Source: CAZFVY01 sp964522665 (GTDB taxonomy: Bacteria; Verrucomicrobiota; Verrucomicrobiia; Limisphaerales; CAZFVY01). From it: a DNA stretch of 11,103 nt. Position numbers and translations under genes: made by a program. The DNA lies in the NCBI GenBank assembly GCA_964522665.1, contig CAZFVY010000151.1:1-11103 (forward strand), given 5' to 3'. The notes under the pieces are model-generated. The model was not told the origin of the DNA. It was given only the letters and a program-made list of their open reading frames with translations, and made no database searches. This document shows positions 1 through 5,311 of this stretch, piece after piece (the stretch's first letter is position 1; each line of letters opens with the position of its first letter).

Positions 1-324
1 AGGAAAATGTCATTCACACTGTAGATGCACCGCGTAGAAACGCCGCAGGAATGCCTTTTACGATCCGACGCTCGTGAAAGCAAAGTGAGCGGCAAAGGAG
101 CATCGGAAGCACTGATTCGAGCAAACATACAACCGTCGCTGTTTGTGGGAAGCTGTTGCCGGACTTGTAAGTTCAATTGTTGGGCCGCAGTTTGCCTATC
201 AGCGCCTTTTGAATACGTGCGTTCAAATTAATTTGATCTGTGCGCCGAGCATCAGCGTCAATTGCAGGAGTAAACATGTCACGCCCATCGGCTAATGGGG
301 TCAAGAAGTGGAAAATCGGCCCGC
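1..324. other. gene-free left edge
   Basis: I see no convincing gene here. A 68-codon open frame at 25-231 (plus) has no recognisable motif, no ribosome binding site and no homologous pattern I know. The notable element is a perfect 14-base palindrome at 223-236 (TCAAATTAATTTGA). A small hairpin, CCCAT at 284-288 pairing with ATGGG at 295-299, lies just downstream of the minus-strand gene ending at 325 and has no T-run. Confidence 0.6.
223..236. repeat. 14-bp perfect AT-rich palindrome
   Basis: TCAAATTAATTTGA reads the same on both strands. Its half-site TCAAAT/ATTTGA also forms the inner part of the inverted repeat at 850-883 in the promoter region of the neighbouring minus-strand gene. It could be an operator for a dimeric regulator, or chance in AT-rich DNA. 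No gene start next to it supports a regulatory role. Confidence 0.4.
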
Positions 325-336
325 CTACTGAGCGGG
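312..336 (-). terminator. candidate terminator overlapping the stop codon of the small secreted protein gene
   Basis: Read on the minus strand, CCCGC (336-332) and GCGGG (324-320) form a 5-bp GC stem. The 7-base loop contains the TAG stop codon. After CCGA comes a short T-run (TTTT, about 315-312). This resembles a weak intrinsic terminator: the stem is short and the T-run is only four bases. Confidence 0.35.
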
Positions 337-825
337 ACACGAGCCATCGAGCGGGTACGCGATGCCGTTGAATGCCGCCATTGGTTGGTAGGGAGGTCCG
401 AACGAAGCTAGAGTCTCGACCATCGTGCCGGTGCAGGGATCAAACCACCAAGCATAGAACTGACAGTTGCTATTCCCTGCGGGCCCTACCGGGTGGCAGG
501 GAGCACCTTCGGTCGGACTGCAAACTCGGCTGCCGGGACCATACATAGTGGTAATGACCACCATGTCTGTTCCATAATCGGCCGCCGTGACGGCGAAGCC
601 TGTAACCCAACCACTTTGGCAGCCGCTGCCGCTTCCCGCTCCGCTCCCACGTTCGACATAAATTCCGGCATTTGAAGGGATAGTGAGGCCGGGATAGACG
701 CATTGGCTGGACACGACTGTTACGCAATCTCCAGGGCCATAGGCGTATAGAGGTGCCACCGGATTGATGTACGCCGTCAGGATTAACCCTCCCGCGGTCA
801 GAATTGTTCGATGATTGAGTTTCAT
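325..825 (-). CDS. small exported cysteine-rich protein of unknown function
   Basis: This 166-residue protein has an apparent Sec signal peptide: Lys/His/Arg in the first six residues, a hydrophobic stretch at about 8-26, and a possible cleavage site after Leu-Tyr-Ala at about residue 28. The mature part is rich in Gly, Pro, Ser and aromatic residues. It has eight cysteines (34, 42, 69, 102, 110, 121, 131, 163), an even number that suits disulfide bonding outside the cytoplasm. I recognise no family and no catalytic motif. The start is the ATG at 825; no Shine-Dalgarno is evident upstream, but a plausible promoter with a dyad lies at 850-896. It may stand alone, since the next gene on the same strand ends about 295 bases upstream. 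The signal peptide and cysteine pattern favour a real gene; the function is unknown. Confidence 0.6.
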   Translation of the reverse strand: MKLNHRTILTAGGLILTAYINPVAPLYAYGPGDCVTVVSSQCVYPGLTIPSNAGIYVERGSGAGSGSGCQSGWVTGFAVTAADYGTDMVVITTMYGPGSRVCSPTEGAPCHPVGPAGNSNCQFYAWWFDPCTGTMVETLASFGPPYQPMAAFNGIAYPLDGSCPAQ

Positions 826-849
826 GGCAATTTGTGCGATATGGTGAGT

Positions 850-896
850 GTTTATTTGACTAGACTATCTTTATCAAATAAACGTAATTATGTCAA
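850..896 (-). promoter_or_regulatory. candidate promoter with a 10-bp inverted repeat upstream of the secreted protein gene
   Basis: On the minus strand a perfect TTGACA (-35, 896-891) is followed after 17 bases by TAAAGA (873-868), a poor -10 match. This would start transcription roughly 35 bases before the ATG at 825. A perfect 10-bp inverted repeat, GTTTATTTGA (850-859) and TCAAATAAAC (874-883), separated by 14 bases, overlaps the spacer and the expected start site. That placement suits an operator. The local AT-richness makes the -10 call uncertain. Confidence 0.4.
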
Positions 897-994
897 CGAT
901 TATTGGCGAGAATGTCGATAAAAATATTAATTGCAATCGAAGACATGTGGTAACGAAAGGATGACGTTGAAAGCGGATAATTGTTGAATCCGAT

Positions 995-1032
995 GTTCTG
1001 AAATCGAGATCGCGTCGAAGGCGATCGAGAAC
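995..1032. repeat. imperfect hairpin in the gap between the two minus-strand genes
   Basis: GATCGC (1008-1013) pairs with GCGATC (1021-1026) over a 7-base loop, and outer arms GTTCT (995-999) and AGAAC (1028-1032) can also pair, leaving an asymmetric bulge. It lies about 90 bases beyond the stop of the gene ending at 1120. It could be a transcript-end structure, but no real T-run follows. The rest of 826-1119 shows no convincing gene. Confidence 0.3.
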
Positions 1033-1119
1033 AATACCCTCTGAGTGTCTATCGTCACTGGTGCCGTTCGTTGTGAAGAAGTTAATTGTGATCTGCGAAG
1101 TATCTTCGGTATCGTGACG

Positions 1120-1956
1120 TTAGATAAGGTTGTCGGCCCGTTTGATATCACTCCAGCAGTGTCTGAGATCTTCCAGCGCGGCTAAAACGATCGCGGTCTT
1201 GTGGTTGTCGCGAATCGCATGCTCCAACTCGCCTAAGAGGTAATCGCCTTTTTCAAGCAACGATGCGTATTTGCGACTCGAAACAGTCATGACGATCCTC
1301 GGCGCTGATCGGGGAATTGGCTCCCGCCTAGGACTCAATTGGGTGACAACCTCTTTCACCTGCCTCGCGGTGGGCACACCGCCGGCTTTCGCCACGGCTT
1401 TCAGCCAGACCGTTTCTGCTTCCTGCGGATCGAGTCCGACTAGCGGACGAACCTGCGCTTCGCGGAGCGGCTTTGGAACGTTGCCAATTGGCAACAAACG
1501 CTGTACTACCGCCGAGGCGGCGACCAAGCGGTGCGCGTAGGTCCTGTCAATGTCCCACTTCGCCCGGCAGTACGCCTCAAAGGTCTTGAATTGTTCCCGA
1601 TAGAGTCGCTGGTCGCGCACTAGGGTTAACGCGATGCCAGCCTGGAAAAACATCTGGAAGCCCCTCTCTATGAGAAGCTCGCAGTCACGCAAAACGGCAC
1701 GTTCCTCAGTTGAGAGAGGGGAACGAACGTTCTTTTCCGGCCCATCCGAAGCCGCTGATTTAAGGACCGCGTCAGGCGTTTGCTCGATGAATGCGGGCAA
1801 ACCGGTCGGCGAACCGTGGCCATTGGGAGTGTTTATCGGATCTCCGGATTGTTCGTTTTGGGTTGGAATCTTACCATTATGGCGTGGGCAGTACCGAGAT
1901 TGATCGTCAATAGCTAATCTAGTGCCTGTGGGAGGTTCAAGTGATGTGTTTTTCAT
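1120..1956 (-). CDS. ParB/KorB-like DNA-binding-type protein without nuclease domain, accessory
   Basis: This is a 278-residue protein. Residues 1-80 are polar and probably disordered. The core, about 83-212, has the pattern of a domain I know from plasmid- and phage-type proteins of diverse bacteria: a helix with G-x-A-L-x-x-(V/I)-R-D-x-R-L-Y-R, then T-F-E-A-Y-C-R-x-K-W (125-134), a helix-turn-helix-like stretch R-T-Y-A-H-R-L-V-A-A (138-147), then a Q-V-R-P-L segment (168-172) and a T-A-R-Q-V-K-E-V-V helix. This resembles the DNA-binding half of ParB-like proteins; the ParB catalytic N-terminal motif is not seen. The C-terminus (about 220-278) is helical and acidic/basic mixed. A GGAGGG at 1974-1969 lies 12 bases before the ATG and supports this start. 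No parA, replication or methylase gene is adjacent, so it may be a remnant of a mobile element or a stand-alone regulator. Confidence 0.65.
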   Translation of the reverse strand: MKNTSLEPPTGTRLAIDDQSRYCPRHNGKIPTQNEQSGDPINTPNGHGSPTGLPAFIEQTPDAVLKSAASDGPEKNVRSPLSTEERAVLRDCELLIERGFQMFFQAGIALTLVRDQRLYREQFKTFEAYCRAKWDIDRTYAHRLVAASAVVQRLLPIGNVPKPLREAQVRPLVGLDPQEAETVWLKAVAKAGGVPTARQVKEVVTQLSPRREPIPRSAPRIVMTVSSRKYASLLEKGDYLLGELEHAIRDNHKTAIVLAALEDLRHCWSDIKRADNLI

Positions 1957-2863
1957 GTTCGTGAAATGCCCTCCAAAAGATTACGGATGGCACCAAAAGC
2001 ACAGCGTAACCGCTCGCCTGAGTTCCGTCGCCAAAGCATTGGTCACGCGGATCTTCGCGCGACAGATTAGTTTAAGCAGTTTTCCTTTCTGAATTGGCAA
2101 GGTATGTAACACTTGGCGCATCTAGGTGTCAAGCTGAAAGTGCATCGAATGTGATTTTAATTCTCCGGCGTTTCCATCTTGAGGATACGTCAAAGTCTGG
2201 ACCAAGCTGGTTCGGCGACGAGATGCGGTTGCGGCTCCCGTTGCGGGGTGTTCGAGGGAGAACTAACGAAACGAGAAACCTGAAAACGTTGGTGTGATTG
2301 TTTTAGTGGGATCCCGTGGGCGCCGCGCGTTGACACGCGTAGGGGTGGTCGTGGAATCGGGATAGGGTGAGCTGCGCGGCATGTCGCTTCCGGCTTTTTG
2401 CGTTGGCGGCTGGGCGCGGTCGCATCCTTATCGTCAGTCTGTTGTTATTAAGCAGGCTCTGCGGCAGTGGGCAAGGGTCGCGTTGTTGTGGTAGCACTGC
2501 AGAACTCACTGTCAGCGGTTTTGCCCTTAGGGCGGTCTGTGTCTTTAATAGAGCCACCGCGTTCAATGAGGAAGGCAAATGGGTCCGCTCATTTTGGGGG
2601 CGGCATATATTTGCCGAGCGGTTGCGGTCGTTTGAGGCTTGTTGCCCGCTTAGCGTGCGCGTGGCATTGAGATTTCGATTGGGCGAACGATCGTTGTTGG
2701 CCGCCGTTTTTGGATTGAACTGGGGCGCGGGCGGACCTACGGTCGCAGCTTAGAAAACACGATCTTAACACCTATGAATCCGAATCGTTGGCGTGGCGGC
2801 GATCAGCGTGGCGCGAGGGGCGGCTTCCGCTCATTGCGCGGTTCGGGCGCGTAGTTCGAGACG
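1957..2863. other. long intergenic region with no convincing gene
   Basis: Open frames exist on both strands (for example 2094-2297, 2367-2753 plus; 2303-2578, 2589-2771 minus). They overlap each other, have atypical Arg/Cys/Ser-rich composition and show no family motif, so I treat them as chance frames. A short hairpin, CGCGT (2326-2330) and ACGCG (2335-2339) with a TGAC loop, is present. A 26-codon frame lies immediately before the cytochrome gene (listed separately). The promoter for the cytochrome gene must be here, but I cannot identify a clear -35/-10 pair. Confidence 0.55.
2774..2854 (+). CDS. possible 26-residue Arg/Gly-rich leader peptide upstream of the cytochrome gene
   Basis: An ATG at 2774 opens a 26-codon frame ending in TAG at 2852-2854, nine bases before the cytochrome ATG at 2864. 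The product begins Met-Asn-Pro-Asn-Arg-Trp and is dominated by Arg and Gly (seven of each). Close placement would suit a translated leader or translational coupling. It has no strong ribosome binding site and no known homologue that I can name, and such short frames arise easily in GC-rich DNA. Confidence 0.2.
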   Translation: MNPNRWRGGDQRGARGGFRSLRGSGA

Positions 2864-4804
2864 ATGGAGTGGCTGCTTTTTGTTCCGCTGTGCGCCTTGG
2901 CCGTGATCCTCGTTTGGCCGGGGGTTCGCCGTTCCCGGAAATGGCTGTGGGCGGTGGCGTTCGGGGTAACCGCGCTGACCGTGACGGCGGCGGTGGTCTG
3001 GGATATTCGGCGTCAGAAGACGGCGAGCGATCGGGAAGCGTTTTTCAGCAAGCTGCCGCGCGAGGGTCGGCCAGGGGGTTACGTAAAATCCGCGAGTTGT
3101 CAGGCTTGTCATCCCAGTCAGTACGAATCGTGGCGGCGGAGTTATCATCGGACGATGACGCAGTACGTCACCCCGGAGGCGGTGATGGGCGAGTTCGATA
3201 ACGTCGATCTGGAAGCCGGGGACCAAGTCTGCCACCTGGAGCGCCGGGGCGATGAGTTCTGGGTGGAGATGGATGACCCGGAGTGGCGCTACGAGCGTCC
3301 CACCGACGGATCATTGACGACCGCGCGCCCGCCCCGCGTGACGCGCCGATTGGGGATGATGACCGGCTCTCACCACATGCAGGTCTATTGGGTCCCGGGG
3401 CGCGTGGGCAACCTGCAATTCATTTTTCCGTTCACCTACCTAAAGGATGATCATCGTTGGGTGCCGCGGCACGATGTTTTCCTGCGGTCGCCGGATTTGC
3501 CCGACCCGCCGCAGAACTGGAACGTGAACTGCATTAAATGCCACACGACCGTAGGGCAGCCGCGGCCGGCGAATGACGCGCGCATCCACGACACCCGCAC
3601 CGGGGAGTTGGGGATCGCCTGCGAAGTCTGCCACGGGCCGGGCGAGGAACACGTCCGCGTTCAGCGCGACCCGCTCCATCGCTACGTCGCGCACGCGAAG
3701 GCGCCCATTGACTCGACCGTTTTCAATCCCGCCCGGCGCCCGTCAAAGGTCGCGGCGGAAATCTGCGGCCAATGCCATAGCACGAAATGGACGCTGGATT
3801 ACGACGAATGGTTGCGCACCGGCCAGACCTATCGGCCCGGCGAGGAGCTGGAGCGGACCGCGCCGATTGTCCGGCCGACTCAGTTCGCCACCGAAACGTG
3901 GCTGCCGGAGGCGTATCGCCGCGATCAGAAGACCTTGTCGCGCACTTACTGGTCGGACGGCATGGTGCGGGTGTCGGGCCGCGAGTACAATGGCTTGCTC
4001 GAGTCGCCCTGTTACCAGAAGGGCGAACTCACCTGCCTCTCCTGCCATTCGATTCACCAGGGCAAACCGGTGAATCAACTCGGGTCCGAAATGGAGAGCA
4101 ATCAGGCTTGTCTGCAATGCCATGCCACCATGCGCGACCGAGTCGCGGAGCACACCCATCATCCGGCCGGCTCCTCGGGCAGTCTTTGCTACAATTGCCA
4201 CATGCCCTACACCACCTACGGCCTGCTCAAGGGGATTCGCAGCCATCAGATCACGAGTCCAGACGCGCAGACGACTTTGCAAACCGGACGGCCAGACGCG
4301 TGCAGCCTCTGCCACCTGGACCGGCCCCTTGAATGGACCGCGCGGCAATTGACCCGCTGGTACGGCAAACCGGCGCCGGAGCTTCCGCCCGAGCATCACG
4401 AGGTGTCGGCGGCGCTCCTCTGGCTCCTGCGCGGCGACGCCGGCCAGCGCGCGCTGATCGCGAACAGCATGGGTTGGGCTCCGGCCGTCGAAGCTTCGGG
4501 CGCCGGTTGGCAGGCCCCGTTCCTGGCGGGGCTGCTCGAGGACCCGTATTCCGCGGTTCGTTACATCGCGGCCCGCTCGCTCAAGCGCCTCCCGGGCTAC
4601 GACCGGCTCGCGTATGATTACGTCGGTCCGCCTGAGCAAATGGAACGGGCGGCGAAAGAGGCGCTCGCGATCTGGGCGAAAGCCAAACCGACGTCCCACG
4701 CCGGGCCGGAAGTGCTCATGGACGCCAGCGGCGTTTTGCGCCGGCCCCAGATCGACCATTGGCGCAGCCAGCGCGACAATCACAGCATCGTCCTCAACGA
4801 GTAG
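2864..4804 (+). CDS. membrane-anchored octaheme c-type cytochrome with HEAT-like C-terminal tail
   Basis: This 646-residue protein has two hydrophobic segments (about 3-20 and 27-47) joined by a basic VRRSRK loop. Under the positive-inside rule this places the rest of the protein in the periplasm. Eight CxxCH haem c sites start at residues 79, 223, 253, 301, 391, 416, 442 and 480. Histidines in GSHHMQVYW (about 168-176) and elsewhere may be distal ligands. No CxxCK site is present, so it is not a classical NrfA nitrite reductase. The arrangement resembles the cytochrome c554/c552-like multihaem proteins common in Planctomycetota and Verrucomicrobiota. Residues about 511-605 look like one or two HEAT-type helical repeats (a clear segment is D-P-Y-S-A-V-R-Y-I-A-A-R-S-L). 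Its likely role is electron transfer or a redox enzyme outside the membrane; the substrate is unknown. There is no clear Shine-Dalgarno, and the ATG at 2864 is chosen because the first membrane segment follows directly. Confidence 0.88.
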   Translation: MEWLLFVPLCALAVILVWPGVRRSRKWLWAVAFGVTALTVTAAVVWDIRRQKTASDREAFFSKLPREGRPGGYVKSASCQACHPSQYESWRRSYHRTMTQYVTPEAVMGEFDNVDLEAGDQVCHLERRGDEFWVEMDDPEWRYERPTDGSLTTARPPRVTRRLGMMTGSHHMQVYWVPGRVGNLQFIFPFTYLKDDHRWVPRHDVFLRSPDLPDPPQNWNVNCIKCHTTVGQPRPANDARIHDTRTGELGIACEVCHGPGEEHVRVQRDPLHRYVAHAKAPIDSTVFNPARRPSKVAAEICGQCHSTKWTLDYDEWLRTGQTYRPGEELERTAPIVRPTQFATETWLPEAYRRDQKTLSRTYWSDGMVRVSGREYNGLLESPCYQKGELTCLSCHSIHQGKPVNQLGSEMESNQACLQCHATMRDRVAEHTHHPAGSSGSLCYNCHMPYTTYGLLKGIRSHQITSPDAQTTLQTGRPDACSLCHLDRPLEWTARQLTRWYGKPAPELPPEHHEVSAALLWLLRGDAGQRALIANSMGWAPAVEASGAGWQAPFLAGLLEDPYSAVRYIAARSLKRLPGYDRLAYDYVGPPEQMERAAKEALAIWAKAKPTSHAGPEVLMDASGVLRRPQIDHWRSQRDNHSIVLNE

Positions 4805-4820
4805 CGGCGCCGATCGGGGA

Positions 4821-4861
4821 CGCTATCCGGCCTCGGATCGTGATTGATAGCGGCGCTTTTT
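4821..4861 (+). terminator. candidate intrinsic terminator after the cytochrome gene
   Basis: CGCTATC (4821-4827) and GATAGCG (4846-4852) form a perfect 7-bp stem with an 18-base loop, followed by GCGC and five Ts (4857-4861). GCGC at 4807-4810 could extend the stem with a bulge. The large loop and four bases between stem and T-run weaken the call. Its position, 16 bases after the cytochrome stop and just before the next promoter, fits. Confidence 0.45.
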
Positions 4862-4864
4862 CAC

Positions 4865-4894
4865 TTGACAGATTTACACGTGTAGTGTTAAAAC
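4865..4894 (+). promoter_or_regulatory. promoter with BlaI/MecI-type palindromic operator for the blaI-M56 operon
   Basis: A perfect -35 TTGACA (4865-4870) is followed after 18 bases by TAAAAC (4889-4894), a four-of-six -10 match. Between them lies a perfect 10-bp palindrome, TACACGTGTA (4875-4884), which has the TACA/TGTA half-sites known for BlaI/MecI operators. A repressor bound there would block RNA polymerase, so autoregulation by the BlaI-like product is likely. A direct repeat TGTTAAA (4886-4892 and 4900-4906) also lies here. The predicted transcript would have only about 12 bases before the ATG at 4913, which agrees with the lack of a Shine-Dalgarno. Confidence 0.65.
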
Positions 4895-4912
4895 GACATT
4901 GTTAAATAAATT

Positions 4913-5311
4913 ATGCCTCACCCGGAGATCGAACTTACCGAATCTGAATGGACCATCATCAAGGCCGTCTGGGAGAAGGAACCCTGCGCGGCGCCTGACG
5001 TTCAGGAGCGCCTGGAGAAGCAGACGGCCTGGGCGCCCAGCACCGTGCGCACGCTTATGGATCGGATGGTCGCCAAGGGACTCCTCACCGGCGAAAAAGT
5101 CCGCAACCTTACCCTTTACCGTTCCGCCGTGACCCGAGAACAGGCCCAACACGGCGAACTTGCCTATGCGCTCAAACACGCCTTCAACGGCGCGCTCACG
5201 CCGATGTTTCAGTCCCTCCTCGAAACCGATGATCTTTCCGCCGCCGAACTCGCCGAGCTTGAAAAACTGATCAAGGAGAAACGCAAGCGGGCCAAAACCA
5301 AGGAACCTTGA
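4913..5311 (+). CDS. BlaI/MecI/CopY-family transcriptional repressor
   Basis: This 132-residue protein has the normal length for the family. The N-terminal winged helix (about 7-75) shows the family pattern: L-T-E-S-E-W (8-13), I-I-K-A-V-W (15-20), then A-P-S-T-V-R-T-L-M-D-R-M-V-A-K-G-L-L (41-58) as the recognition region, and a wing with L-T-L-Y-R. The C-terminal helices (about 77-120, including D-D-L-S-A-A-E-L-A-E-L-E-K-L) correspond to the dimerisation part. In BlaI/MecI, proteolysis in this part inactivates the repressor. The Asn-Phe cleavage pair of the staphylococcal proteins is not obvious here, so any cleavage site differs. It is the first gene of the operon, directly behind a palindromic operator, and its TGA overlaps the TTG start of the M56 gene by four bases. 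The family assignment is firm; the target genes beyond its own operon are unknown. Confidence 0.93.
   Translation: MPHPEIELTESEWTIIKAVWEKEPCAAPDVQERLEKQTAWAPSTVRTLMDRMVAKGLLTGEKVRNLTLYRSAVTREQAQHGELAYALKHAFNGALTPMFQSLLETDDLSAAELAELEKLIKEKRKRAKTKEP

Noticed and set aside
927..1151. 74-codon minus-strand frame overlapping the end of the ParB-like gene
   Set aside because: No motif and no start signal, and it overlaps a better supported gene; it looks like a chance frame in AT-rich DNA.
2367..2753. 128-codon plus-strand frame with a hydrophobic N-terminal stretch
   Set aside because: Composition is Arg/Cys/Ser-rich and atypical, no ribosome binding site or family motif is seen, and it overlaps frames of similar length on the other strand.
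3743..4783. 346-codon minus-strand frame inside the cytochrome gene
   Set aside because: It is an antisense shadow of the high-GC cytochrome gene; the plus frame has eight CxxCH sites and membrane anchors, and the minus frame has only Arg-rich low-complexity sequence.
2864..4804. NrfA nitrite reductase or hydroxylamine oxidoreductase
   Set aside because: No CxxCK haem site for NrfA; eight haems match HAO in number only, and the spacing and HEAT-like tail do not fit what I know of HAO.
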